Shown: piece after piece, positions 11,093-22,340 of the stretch
Layout of the letters: each line of letters begins with the position of its first letter
Position numbering within the stretch: the first letter of the stretch is position 1
Assembly: GCA_947561395.2 (NCBI GenBank)
Contig: OX387182.1
Location: 44,385,949 to 44,449,948, forward strand
DNA from: Buxus sempervirens
Lineage: Eukaryota > Streptophyta > Magnoliopsida > Buxales > Buxaceae
Direction: 5' to 3'
Length of the DNA: 64,000 bases
Program-made: the position numbers and the translations under genes
The notes under the pieces: generated by a model
Database searches by the model: none
Seen by the model: the letters and a program-made list of their open reading frames with translations, nothing else
Told to the model about the DNA's origin: nothing

Positions 11093-11236
11093 TGTATCCG
11101 ACATATCAGGCCAGATACACGAGTGTCTTAATGTATCCGGCCTATGATGTCGGATACACTGAGGTCTGCTTGTATCCGGCATGTTCCATCGGATACAAAG
11201 AAGGACACTTGTATCCGACCTGAGTTTCCAGATACA
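11093..11236. repeat. Four 27-bp palindromes at 39-bp period (E1 LTR, U3)
   Basis: Copies start at 11093, 11132, 11171 and 11210. Each begins TGTATCCG(A/G)C and ends with a (C)GGATACA or CAGATACA half-site, with 12-bp spacers. The array lies in U3 about 170 bp upstream of the TATA box (minus-strand sense), an enhancer-like position. Confidence 0.95.
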
Positions 11237-11327
11237 AGGAAAAAACTCATTTTCTCAAATTCTGTGGTGGCCTTCAAGGAGATAATGATTATTGATCATT
11301 TTAACAGTGCAATTTGGGGTGTCTACA

Positions 11328-13423
11328 ATATCGGGAGAAAAAAAAACCAACATGGGTGGATGCCTCCTATTTTTACAGGTATGTTCGTCCCTGATTTGTT
11401 TTTGGTTGTTTGGTTGTATTGGTTCAATGCGACAAGTATATGCTGAAAACACCATGATGTCCCATATTTTCTTAATGTTTCAGCTTTTCTACTATGAAGT
11501 TGTACGGCTTGGTGATATTGAATCAAGTCGTCCAACTCCACGTCTGAGGTGGTGAGACGATGATCGTGTGAAGTCACGGGAGAAGGCGGGCGGCTATGGC
11601 AATGGAGAGGTAAAACATCATTTTCTATGCCCCTTCATATTCTACACGGTCTATTGTGGATGGGCTATTAATATAGTGTAGTCGATGCAGGTGGTGGCAC
11701 TCACGGTGCGTGCTGAGGAAGGAGTTAGAGATGTTGATGAAGGACCTATTCCAGGGATTGATCCGGTAAGACTTGTCACCCCCTACGTGGGTCGTCGGTG
11801 TTGTTGACATGTTTTACAATGTTCTAAATTATGAATACTTTGTTGTTAGGCATCCCAACAAGCGTTGGATCGCATGCGTGCATCGTTGCGCATGATGTAG
11901 GACGAGTATGAGATGGCTATCGCTTATGTATCCCAAATGGGTGGGCAAGATGGTATGTTCCACACTAGACCTGGTTCTGAGAACCAAGTCTTGTAGAAAC
12001 AAGATTGTAGTAGAATTGTATAAATACTTAACATGTGCTTACTGTTCTTGTCATTCAAAATTGGTTTTGTTTCGTCTTTGTTCTTTATAGTTACTTAAGT
12101 CAATGTTTGTGTCTATGAATGTAGGTCCAGCTGCAAAATGAGGAAGAACACTGGCTTTGTGAAATCTCCATCAAGATATCATTTGGGAGTAAAGGCTGCA
12201 AATCTCCATGAATTGTTCCCTTCATATATAACAGAGCATGGCAGCCATGCAGGTAGCATGGTACTCCCAAGTGAATGTTTCGTATACTATTCTATTTTTG
12301 TTTTTTTCCCCCTTTCCTACATCATCATACCAATGAGCAACTTTTGTTAACCTGGGAACAAGTTAAAACTTGCTGTGATTTTGTACTGATTTTCTCTTCC
12401 TCTTCTTGTACTTAAAGCCAATGTGCTTTTCTATTAACATCTACAAAAATATAATCATGTGTTAGTGAATGTAATTCATAGTAACTAATAACTGTTGTAT
12501 TCAATTAATTTATTATTTATGTACATTTGAGATTACTGAGGTTTAAACCCTTATTGATATCCCCTCTAAAGTTAGGCGTATGCCATCCAAATAACATTCC
12601 TACGCGTGCAAGTGGCTGCTTAGGTGACCATCTAAAAACTTAGGTGAGTTAAATATATAATGGATGAAGAGAGTTAGAAAGGAATTAGATATCCATAATC
12701 TTAACTAAAAATTGGTGGCTGGTGGAGTATAGTGTTCAGACTTGTTAAATAATTTGTGAATATGTGTCTTGTTCATTTATAACTTCATTGAAGTTCATAC
12801 TTTTTCTGTTCAAGAAATTCCTCAGGTGGACTCTTGGATTAGGCCTTTGAAATTGGTAGTTATATTCTCAGTATATCACTTGTAGTGGAACTGTTCTTTT
12901 AACTAAAGAAATTTCTCTGTTGGGTGGTTTTAGACTCATGCTTGAGTGTGGTATAGATATCTCAAGTATTATTTAGTCATGATGGGCTTTTCACCTTGTT
13001 AATTGAACTGCAGTTGTGCCCTACAGGAACATGTAAAGAATTCTGCAATTAGTGTTTTCACAGTTTTTTTGAGTCTTACCTCCATAATCTTGAACCAAAG
13101 GATTAGCATTTGCTTCATTTCCGAAGGGCATATACAGTCGTCCATGTCTTTGAACCTTAAAGTGATCTTTTAGAATATAAATTGTTGAGACTTGTCTCTC
13201 ATTTTTGTAGGCAATCCTAGATGACAATTGTTTATGCTACTAGGAATTTGATTAGGTTGACTGGAGTTCCAAAACAGTGCGTAGGGCTGCCCATTGATTA
13301 TGGCTCTAAGAATTCAATCTAGTAGTCAGGACTATAGGTAGTTCACGATGGACAATTAATGTTAGAGATTAAATTTTAGTATGTTGAACCTTTTTCCTTT
13401 TTCTGTTTGAATATTTTATTTTT
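11328..13423. other. Unassigned region with possible decayed plus-strand exons
   Basis: No protein family is recognised. Several short plus-strand blocks have splice-like borders: one ends before GTAAAA at about 11611, one runs from about 11691 (after a CAG) to about 11765 (before GTAAGA), and one from about 11852 (after TAG) to about 11953 (before GTATGT). The last has an in-frame TAG. They may be exons of a dead gene or chance matches. The rest is AT-rich and featureless to me. Confidence 0.25.
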
Positions 13424-13780
13424 TTGTATTTGTTATCTGGAAAAAGAAAAAGGGAAAATGTCATCACTAATTTCTGTGTTGTAATATACAAGATTTTGAA
13501 TGTTCAAATTGGGGAGAGATCAAGGTTGGCTTGGCTAGGAGTAGATGTAGATCCACTGGTTCAGTCTGATAACCTGCTGAAAGCTTACAACAGGTCATCA
13601 GATTCTACTGCTGGGTCTTCTTCAAACTGGTTTATCTCAAAGAATGCAGTTGTCTCTAGCCTTGGTCTTCTTGGAATCAAGCAAGGCAATGGTGATGCCA
13701 CCACTGAAGGCAAAACTGTGCCTTCCAAAGTGAGGAGGAAAAGGGTAATCAGGAAAAAAGTCACTGCAAATTCAGAATAG
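13424..13780 (+). CDS. Possible 3'-terminal exon of an unknown gene
   Basis: An open frame ends at a TAG at 13778-13780. The plausible exon part starts near 13490 and encodes about 95 residues: a WLGVDVDPLVQSDNLLKAY segment, a serine-rich linker, a VVSSLGLLGIKQ segment and a basic tail (KVRRKRVIRKKV). I do not recognise the family. The basic tail and a following 3'-UTR-like, T-rich region are consistent with a host gene end, but no upstream exon is firmly identified. It could be a fragment. Confidence 0.25.
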   Translation: MYLLSGKRKRENVITNFCVVIYKILNVQIGERSRLAWLGVDVDPLVQSDNLLKAYNRSSDSTAGSSSNWFISKNAVVSSLGLLGIKQGNGDATTEGKTVPSKVRRKRVIRKKVTANSE

Positions 13781-14514
13781 ATACAATTTTGTACCCAGTG
13801 AAGATACAAAAAACAGGAACGGCTGTAAAATCTTCTGAGATAGAGAGCAGTTGAGGCTGGGTGGTGTTGCACAATAATTACTTGCCTCCTATGAACAATG
13901 GTGACTGAAAAGTGTGCTCATGAGACCTGGAAGGAGATGCTGATGGAGAAGTATTTCTTGAATTGTTTTGTTTTTTTTCCTTTTGTTCCTATTGTATCTT
14001 TTTTATCTGAAAAAAGGTATTTAGAATTGGAAATTTCAAAATTTTATGGCAGTTAAGAACATTATGCTAACCGATTTTGAGTGAAGAATCACTCAATATA
14101 AGTGAGGGAAGCGGTTGTTTCTTTTATCAACAGCTAGATACAGGCACCTCATAATTTCAACAAGTATAAGATTTATCACCAGCTCTACGCATTAATTACA
14201 GTTAACCAATGAAGAGTGATTAAGGCCTCCATTTTCACTTTTTCCTTTATTCCTATTTTTTGGGCACTATATGATGTAAGTTATTTTTCATAAGACCTTT
14301 AGTGAATGTGAACATTGTATCAAATATAATGTTCTTTTTCATGAAAATGGAAATAAAACTACTTTTAGGTTCTCATACATGGTCTTTAGTTACATATTAC
14401 ATAATATTTACTAGGAAATTGTCTGACCAAATAAAACTACATTTAGTAGCAATTTTTAATCAAAACTCAACAATAACCACACCAAACATGCATCTTAATC
14501 ACTGGTAAACCAAC
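13781..14514. other. Intergenic, no feature seen
   Basis: AT-rich sequence between the possible exon on the plus strand and the end of the GRF gene on the minus strand. It would hold the 3' ends of both genes, which converge here. No repeat or ORF of note. Confidence 0.4.
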
Positions 14515-15186
14515 TCATTCGTCCAGTTTAACTTTGTCAATGTCGTGAATCAACTCACAGTATATGTCGGACATCCTTCTCGCATGGTCACGCTCCTCTT
14601 GCAATAGCCGTCGTTCTAGTTCCCATGCCCTTGGTTGTCTTTGTTCAGTGTTTTCTGCATCACATGAATTCGACGATTCACCCTTTTCTACCCCAACTTC
14701 GTTCAACCAGGAGAAGAAATGGCAGCTTTGTTCCCCCTGGAAATACAATGACATGAAGCTCAATTAGGAAGTCCCTATTTTGCAAAATATCTCATGTGGG
14801 AGGAACGTATTCGAGTGCTATACAACTCCACACATACTTCAAAAGGACATCGGTAAAATCTTCTCCCTTTGTTCATTGGAGTTTTTGCGGTTAACACACG
14901 GCATGGTCCCCTCCCACATTCACACAGAAATAACTCATCGCACCAAACAAAATACCCACATCCATTCCCACCATTACCCTGTAAGAAATAATGCACTTAA
15001 TTTAGACAATCTTATAATAGTTGAATGGCCAGATTCGTAAAAGTGCATACTTACAGACGATGGACAAGTGAAAAAATAGCGCCCTGGATTACGTGAGGTG
15101 TGGGAGAGTTTTCTTTTAAGCATCCCTTTCCCGCATGGACATGGGACTCGAGCGTGGGGATCGGTAGCCTTTGGCGAAACTTCCAT
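14515..15186 (-). CDS. Small protein with two tandem GRF-type zinc fingers
   Basis: Three exons are visible: 15055-15186, 14838-14978 and 14515-14736. Borders are GT-AG (GTAAGT and GTATGT donors, TTACAG and TTCCAG acceptors) and every intron is phase 0, giving about 164 residues. Exon 1 opens finger 1 (CPCG...NPGRYFFTCPSS). Exon 2 completes it (CGYFVWCDE) and opens finger 2 (CECG...NKGRRFYRCPFE). Exon 3 completes that (CHFFSWLNE) and adds a charged, probably helical tail (LERRLLQEERDHARR). Each intron cuts a finger at the same place, just after the CP pair. GRF fingers in other proteins bind single-stranded nucleic acid; the role here is unknown. Such genes are often carried by plant transposons, and no transposon ends were identified around this one. 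The frame is undamaged. Confidence 0.75.
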
Positions 15187-15327
15187 TCTTCATTCGCAAA
15201 AAGTGTAGCGCATAATTGACTCGCTTGAAACACTTGTATTTATAAACAATTCGGAAGGCAGGCCCACGTGAAACACGTTGGTTGTATTAGGAGATGCGAG
15301 CGCCAAAAATATGAGGGGACTTGACCT

Positions 15328-16470
15328 ATTTACTAAGGACTCGACCGTACATGACGTACGACTCAAGCACACCAACATAGGACTTTTAGTAGTATTTTAC
15401 GTGGGACTCGAAGTAACGATAAGCGGGACTCGAGTTATTTTATGCGAGATCGAGCTAAGGATATGTTGGACTCGAGCTATCTTACATGGCACTCAAGCTA
15501 AGGATACGTGGGACTCGAGCTAAGGATACGCGGGACTTGAGCTATTTTACACAGGACTCAAGCTAAGTATACGTGGGACTCAAGCAATTTTACATGGGAC
15601 TCGAGCTAAGGATACGCGGGATTCAAGCAATTTTACACGGGACTCAAGCTATTTTACATAGGACTCGAGCTAAGTATACGCGGGACTCGAACATAGGACT
15701 CGAGCTAAGTATACACGGGACTCGAGCTATTTTACACGGGACTCGAGCTAAGTATACGTGGGACTCGAGCAATTTTACATGGGACTCGAGCTAAGGATAC
15801 GCGGGACTCGAGCAATTTTGCACGGGACTGGAGCTATTTTACATGGGACTCGAGCTAAGTATACATGGGACTCGAACATGGGACTCGAGCTAAGTATACG
15901 TGGCACTCGAGCTATTTTACACGGGACTCGAGCTATTTTACATGGAACTCGAGCTAAGTATACGCAGGACTCAAGCTATTTTCTACCGGACTCGAGCTAT
16001 TTTACATGGAACTCGAGCTAAGTATACGCGGGACTTAAGCTATTTTACAAGGGACTCAAGCTAAGTATATGCGGAACTCGAGCTATTTTACACGGGACTC
16101 GAGCTAAGTATATGTGGGACTCGAGCAATTTTACATGGGACTCGAGCTAAGGATACGCGGGGGACTCGAGCTATTTTACACGGGACTCGAGCTATTTTAC
16201 ATGGGACTCGAGCTACGTATACGCAGGACTTGAGTTATTTTACATGGGACTCGAGCAATTTTACATGGGACTCGAGCTAAGGATAGGCGGGACCATGGAA
16301 CTCGAGCTATTTTACATGGGACTCGAGCAATTTTACACGGGACTCGAGCTATTTTACATGGGACTCGAGCTAAGTATACGTGGGAGTCGAGCTATTTTAC
16401 ATGGGACTAAGGAGACATGGAACTCGAGCTAAGGATACGTGGGACTCGAGCTAAGGATCTGTTGGACACG
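15328..16470. repeat. CTCGAG-rich minisatellite, 21-22 bp units
   Basis: Alternating units of about 21-22 bp of the forms GGGACTCGAGCTATTTTACAC and GGGACTCGAGCTAAGTATACG are repeated over about 1.1 kb. I count over thirty exact CTCGAG palindromes, each with a CpG. Edges decay gradually on both sides. It lies just upstream of the GRF gene start (15186, minus strand), so it may include or replace that gene's promoter. Frames reading through it are repeat artefacts. Confidence 0.95.
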
Positions 16471-17499
16471 AGCTAGTTTTGAGATCATTGCTGACTTTGG
16501 ATAAACATGTAATCGCAAACTGCTGACTCAAGATAAACACTAATAAAATTTCATTCAATATCATAAAAATTTAAAAGCAACCGAGGCCAATGGATTGCGT
16601 TTTGCCCTTGGAACTAATCGTAATCAAAGACAAAATTTAGTTTTGACTTTAACCAAAAAGGCTTGGCTTTGGTGGGGGGACCTTTATCTATAATCCTAAA
16701 CCATCCAATCCCCGCTTTTAGCTTCGTCAAACAACATTCAAACCCACCATTAATCAATTGCTGTTTTCTTAATCAAGGAAAAGACAGGCTTGCTGAGATT
16801 CCACTTTGATTAGAAGTTATTGGCTTCGGCTAGCCTTCCTAGGACAACCAATACCAACCCCAGTCTGTTTTCCACTCATTTTGGCATATTATATTGTTCT
16901 TTATACAATGATTTGGTTTCTTAGAGGGTGTTTTTTTTTATATTTGATTGATCTTCAACAGTCTAAGCCAACACTGCTTAGATAATCATATTAATTAATG
17001 TTCATTCTTCCACAGATTCAGGGATATGGATCCCTACTAATACAATACCCTCTCTTGATACCAATATATTATATACAAAGATAATAATAAAATATCAACA
17101 ATTATAAAGATCTGATAATCATTATCACATGGTTTTGATCAGTAGACAACCTTAAAGTTATTCCAATCGGACTTTACATCCATCCCTTATTCTCCCCCAT
17201 TTCTTTAATCCCCGTCCTTTTCTTAGTCCTATTCACGATAAGGAAAAGATTACGCATCCACATTCTCAAGAAGGTTTAAGCATCTCAATTACTCGTACTG
17301 GATAGATCCACGCTTGCTTGCACACACAGAAAAATGTTGTAAGCAAACAAATAGACATCATCAAGGACACGTAAAAGAAGGTCGAAGCTAGCATCAGGAT
17401 CATTGGTGTTAAGACAAATGACTTAAAGAGAAAATAGACTTACAATAGGGATTTTTCCTTATATTGATGTGGTAAACAAGTTAAATAAACTATGCATAC
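16471..17499. other. Unassigned AT-rich region
   Basis: No gene is supported. A block of about 50 bp at about 17248-17300 (ACGCATCCACATTCTC...GGTTTAAGCATCTCAATTA) recurs at about 17882-17935, as a direct repeat bracketing the two sugar-transporter exons. Confidence 0.4.
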
Positions 17500-17704
17500 C
17501 TCAGACATTATAATCCACGGAATGGGTCCCATTCCCAACGAGAATGCTATTACAAAAGCCTGAAAGATAAAAGTTATGTAAAAATAATGTCAAAAATCAT
17601 TAACAGAAAAACACTAACAAGGAAGACTTTAGAAAATTTCACATAAATAGACATACCACGAGTCCAACTAGGGACATAAAGTGAGAATCTTCTTATACAA
17701 CACC
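17500..17704 (-). pseudogene. Two exons of an ERD6-like sugar transporter, fragment
   Basis: Exon 17657-17704 (16 codons) ends in SHFMSLVGLV. Exon 17500-17559 (20 codons) encodes AFVIAFSLGMGPIPWIIMSE, the highly conserved transmembrane segment of plant ERD6-like monosaccharide transporters. Both have AG/GT splice borders and join in phase 0, so the original gene structure is kept. The first exon has an in-frame TAA four codons in. No other transporter exons are recognised nearby, and a 50-bp direct repeat flanks the pair, which suggests a captured or transduplicated gene fragment. Confidence 0.7.
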
Positions 17705-18013
17705 CTGACAGCAACAGGAACATCAGAAAAGGCATTTCAAATAGAAGAATAGAAATCCCTTCTACTTAATTCCTGGATTTTTGATAATCTAATACAAAAG
17801 TAAACAAAAATTAGAAGAAGGTCGCAGAATTAAAAACCTTTAGAAAGAATGCAACTCAAGAAGGTCGAAATTGGTCGAAATTGGTACGCATCCACATTCT
17901 CAGAAAGGTTTAAGCATCTCAATTAGTACGGGTACTTTATTCCCTTTGCAGGGTGGAGCATTAGGTATGCTAACAATTCCTTCCGAAAGTGTCCAATATT
18001 TTCCTATTACAAT

Positions 18014-19699
18014 TTAAATGAAACACTTGCTATAAAAAATTGTGTAAGTCTTAACCACATCAAGTTGCATAGGAAAATATATACTTGCCTGCCCAAACCT
18101 AGTCGACAATTGATGCCCATCCCAATATTCCATGTACTTCATTACAAATACACCACAATCGTCACTACACAACAAATGGAAGAGATCAAGGGAAGGTAGA
18201 CATGGCAAATAACTGGAAAATATGAGTGTTATTGGGGGTCAATGGAAATAACCAAATAAGCAACCTAAGGGCATTATCTAATATCATATCTATGCTCATG
18301 TCACTTATGGTAACATATGAGTGATAAAATTGGGAACTTACGAACTACTTTGACAGGGCACGGACAAAGGCACAAGTGGCCACTCCTTCACTCTCTTGTC
18401 ACAGCCAGGTTTAAGCTCCTAAAAGACTTTTGCAAAAAACGTTGTCTGCAATGAAAATTGAACCATTCAATATCAAATTATATAATACATTGAAACTATA
18501 TAGTTCTTTACATACCAATTTCGTTGATACAGCACGATAATCAGTAGGCAGATTCTTCGGTACCGAATCTAGCACTTCGACCCGCTGCTCCTTGATGTTC
18601 AAAACAACCAGGAACCAATGGCTCCTCCTCAAGATCGGTAGGAAAACCTATCAAATGACAATACAAGGTGTACTAGGCGTTAATAATTATGTAAGAGAGA
18701 GTAATAAAATATTCAGAGTTTATCATACCATATGACATCGAAGCAAACTACATCCTAGAACATCTCGTGAAAATTGACTTTGTACAGCATCTTCTACAGT
18801 CAATGTTCCATTTAGGATTGCACCCTGTAAATCACAAGTATAATATATTAGTCCGCTGTAGTACTCCATATGCATTGATAATTATTTATTATAAGCGTCT
18901 AACATACAATCCTGTATACGTACAGATGTGTAGGGTGTAATATAATGAAGACGGATAGTTGATGCATGTTCCTGTGTAGATTTGACACGGGCAATCACAT
19001 ACATGTGCATAACCTATTCCACAGTCACCTTAGTGAGAAAACTAATCCAAGTACCATTATAACCTAAAACAAATGATACACTTTTCAATACAAAAAACTA
19101 ACCAGGTCGCTAACCCTTCGTCGTGGAAAAAGACCAAGTAGCTCGAATCGAGTCGCAAAGCAAACACCGAAATCAACAAGTTTTCCCTACATGCGTCAAT
19201 TCCACTTATAAGGCCAAAAAAAAAAAACAACAACCAACTATGAACACAATATTGAATGGTGTAAATCTCTTAATTACTGTCAATCACAGAAGATATATAC
19301 TTACATCGGCGACCCCCCTGTCATGGCATACATCCACGCTTTTGTCTCTCGTTCAGGTAATGGGAGGAATCTATGCGTCTCGACAAAGGGTGACCTCAAT
19401 TTCTGTGCAATGTGCTTTACTCGCTTCCCTCTACCTTTGGGACAAGACTGCATAGTACTTGGACCCTCAGATGTAGTCACAGGTTCATCGTGTGGTACAC
19501 TTCCAGCAAAAGGAGGCGATGGAAAATCTGGGTGTGCATAAAAAGTGCCATCGCCATCTGGAGGTGGTGGAGGAGGCACATCATCAGCAGAAGGCCAGTC
19601 GGGCTCGGCATCTGGAGGTGGTGGATGTGGCTGGGATTGGCTTAAAGAGGCAGCAAAGTCGGTACAATGCTGTGTGAAGTCACGGGCAAAGCCGATCAT
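18014..19699 (-). CDS. Ulp1-like (C48) cysteine peptidase gene or remnant
   Basis: Minus-strand pieces in order: a proline-rich N-terminal part (19699-19301, HPPPPDAEPDWP... then basic KGRGKRVKH), an exon at about 18728-18825 (GAILNGTLTVEDAVQS...), the histidine block RRSHWFLVVLNIKEQ with the partner aspartate in VLDS (18632-18500), and the nucleophile block SDDCGVFVMKYMEYW (about 18180-18130). H, D and C of the catalytic triad are all present. Splice-like borders separate the pieces. I could not fix every exon, and a TAG at 18419-18421 may be in frame. Family members remove SUMO-like modifiers. Copies like this are commonly carried by Mutator-like and CACTA elements. Whether it is functional is uncertain. 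Confidence 0.6.
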
Positions 19700-20374
19700 A
19701 CGAACAATATGACCTCGTAATACCTATGACAATGAAAACATATTGATGAAAGGAGATGTATAGAAGAATGTGTAAAATAAAAGAACTAATGCAATGGCTT
19801 GCCTTACCGGATCTATATCTGTCGGCACGTGAGTCACATCATCTACCCGCTCCTGATCCCGTGCAAAATCCATGCCTAAGGCACATAATATTCACACACA
19901 AAAATATGATTTTAAACTTTAATAAAAGATGCCACCTTGCCTCATTCCTGTTTAAAGTCAAAAGAACATATCTCCGTCTATAAAATAGGCTAGCTTCAAG
20001 AAAGCAGGAAAAAAAATGTTAAATAAAACTAAGTGAACATTTGCATTTATTGGTGTTTATGTGGAATTGGTGTACTTCGTGACCTTGTATGTTTAAATAA
20101 AACTAAGTGAACATTTGCATTTTATGGCCAGTACTTAAAAAACTTAGTTACCATCAAACGTGCACTAATCCAACATGGGCTGAGAATTTCTATCTATGTC
20201 TACATTGTGAAATTTACTTTGAAAATTAAGATATGAAATTTATTCTTGATCTCAACTCCATGGCAATTTTTAGTTGACTGAACCATTGGCCACTTAAACT
20301 GAAAAACAATTTTTTTTTACAAGATAGCTATTATGTTTACTATGATATATGGATTAGAATAGAGGGCATTATAT

Positions 20375-20720
20375 GGTGAATTTTGCTAAAATGAGGACAA
20401 TGAGATCAATGTGTAAGAAGACTAGATGAGCATTTAAGAGTGTATAGGTATTGTCCAATCAGGAGATCAAACAAAGGAAAATAGATTAAGATGATTTGGA
20501 AGTGTAAAGTGAAGAATTAGAAGATAAATTTGAGCATATGTGAAATTATATTGAAGGATATAAGTGGTTGAGATAAAGACAAATAAACCTAGATAGAGTG
20601 AATCTGAAAGAATTTGAATGTTTATAAGTTGACTAAAGGTATGATTTTTGACAAACTGAGATGGAGGAATAGGACTTATATTTGCTAGCCTAACTAGTTG
20701 GGATAAGGCATTTCTTACTA
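20375..20720 (+). mobile_element. Decayed 3' end of an L1-type LINE ORF2
   Basis: The nucleotide pattern AGATTAAGATGATTTGGAAG, then GATGGAGGAATAGGACTTAT and CTAACTAGTTGGGATAAGGC, matches the well-conserved last part of plant L1 reverse transcriptase genes as I remember it. All frames are broken. It is a short relic without a visible tail or target duplication. Confidence 0.45.
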
Positions 20721-21354
20721 TTATCATGGTTGTTTTTTATATTAAAATGCCAAATTGCTACATATTTAGCTCCTTATTCAAGCCTACTAAAAGTTGCTTT
20801 TCCAATGCATGCAAACTTGAAGGCAGATTTAATGGTTGACAAGAGGGCCATTGAAGATGAAGTTTAGTACCTTCTTTTTGGTTCATATTTGATGGAATGC
20901 TGTTATTTAATTATGACGAGGAAGGGGTGTTTGTTGTCATGTTCCTTAACTTGGGGTAATGAATGACACTTATGTAAATAAATGAAAGAGGTTAGGTATT
21001 TTTGGTGGTGCTCCTCTCCTTTATAACGAGGGGTTATAATGTAACAAGTTTTACAATTTATTTTATGGTAATAGAAAATTGAGGGTTGTATGCTGTGTTG
21101 TGTAATAAATTGCTTCTCTAGTTCTCATCTTCATCTTGTTGGAGCTCATGAGGAAATGTATAATCTCCTTCATAGTGATGAGGTGGTTTAAATACCTGAC
21201 CTGTCCACTATAAAACTCCTATTAATTGTTGAAATCTATTATTCCTACATCATAATATTATCTGATTCTTAGGATAGTTAATAGGCTTGCTATGATGTGC
21301 AGATCAAAATATTTGACAACAAAGAATAAACATATGCATATTATGGGTGCGAAC

Positions 21355-21480
21355 GAAACAAGGATATTGAGTTGAATGCGTGGGAATACTAGAAAAAGTA
21401 AGGCAAGGAATGAACATATCCGAGAGTATTTAGGGTTTGCTTAACTAGGAGATATGATATATGAATGTCAATTAAAGAGA
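21355..21480 (+). mobile_element. Second short L1 ORF2 relic
   Basis: The stretch GAATGCGTGGGAATACTAG followed by AGGCAAGGAATGAACATATC resembles another part of plant L1 ORF2 (the AATGAACATAT block upstream of the terminal domain). Frames are broken. It could belong to the same ancient insertion as 20375-20720 after rearrangement. Confidence 0.35.
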
Positions 21481-22340
21481 ACTGAAAGCGTCCTCAAAAA
21501 ATATTTAGGAAGACTTGGAGATAGCCCCTTTTTCCAAACTGAAAGCTTTCTCCACTCCATAATGGGGCCCCAAATCATGTGGTCTAAAATCTTACATATT
21601 CATTAGGCGAATTCCTAGTGTGAACTAGAAGTTGAACTGCAATTCGTATCATAAAGAACCAACCCTCAAGTTGTAGTTTCAGTAATAGAATAAATTGAGT
21701 AATAACGCAAAAAGCATCATAAACTAACTGGAAACTTGTAGATTTCTAAATAATTTCTCATTAGAGAGACCAGTTTCCTGTCTAAATCGAAACCACTTTC
21801 TGTTAAGAATCATGCAAGTCTTATAGAAAACAAGGAGAAAAAAATAAAAACAGTTGAGGCACACATGGTGCAAGACAACTAACATAATCAAGATCTAATA
21901 ACACTGCAGTAGCATGTGTCACAAAAGACAACCTGCTAACATGTTGAAGTAAATTCTCTTTATTAAGAAAGTTAGTTTCCTCATAATGCCTGCATGAGGA
22001 AATTATCCTAAAATAACTGTGCAGATCCTAACATTAGTTTGGAGCCGAAACATGCCACTGTCAAATGCACTGTCGAGCCGGGGGGGCAGGCCATCATCAA
22101 TTGGATTTAGTCAAATTGTGGAGGAGAAAGCGTCATTCCAACTCTAACAAAACTAGTATTCTTAGATCCCATTTATTGCATTTGGAACATGTTCAGGTTC
22201 AATCCTACCAGAGAAGTATTTCTATTCATCATACTAAAAACAAAAGTTCATTCATAATTTTCTCTAATCAATCTAGAGTCGTCCTTCAACACAAAACTGA
22301 TCTAACCATGTAAAAGTTGCAACTCATGTACACCGATTTC

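Larger units (their letters stand above)
349..11327 (-). mobile_element. E1: truncated Tat/Ogre-like Ty3/gypsy LTR retrotransposon
   Basis: Read down the minus strand this is LTR (8849-11327), primer-binding site (8829-8848), a leader of about 3.4 kb, gag (from 5378), protease, a G-patch-like segment and reverse transcriptase, ending at about 349. The order gag-PR-G-patch-RT, the RT motif wording, the very long LTR and the oversized repeat-rich leader fit the Tat/Ogre branch of Ty3/gypsy; that lineage call is from memory of the family. RNase H, integrase and the 3' LTR are missing, so the copy is truncated or interrupted at its 3' end. Several frameshifts show it cannot make a complete polyprotein. 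Confidence 0.8.
8849..11327 (-). mobile_element. 5' LTR of E1
   Basis: The minus strand opens TGTAGACACCCC at 11327 and closes CATGTCTCACA at 8849: TG...CA ends, 2479 bp. It contains, in minus-strand order, a four-copy palindrome array in U3, a TATA box at 10919-10926, a tandemly repeated module of about 165 bp (10263-10720), a U5 with the 10-mer TGGCGACTCT (8919-8928) shared with the PBS, and then the PBS. The 47293-49775 LTR is the same family. No target duplication can be tested because the other end of E1 is absent. Confidence 0.9.
19740..22340. other. Non-coding region with L1 scraps
   Basis: No intact gene is seen. Two segments (20375-20720 and 21355-21480) resemble decayed 3' ends of plant L1 ORF2 and are listed separately. 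The rest is AT-rich and unassigned. Confidence 0.4.

Noticed and set aside
11093-11236. CRISPR-like look of 27-bp repeats with 12-bp spacers
   Set aside because: The setting is a plant LTR, the repeats are palindromic across their whole length and vary in the centre, and the spacers are too short and AT-rich. No cas genes are present.
15278-16432. Plus-strand frames with repeated MGLELRIRGTRAILHGT-like words
   Set aside because: These are translations of the CTCGAG minisatellite, without a consistent frame along the array.
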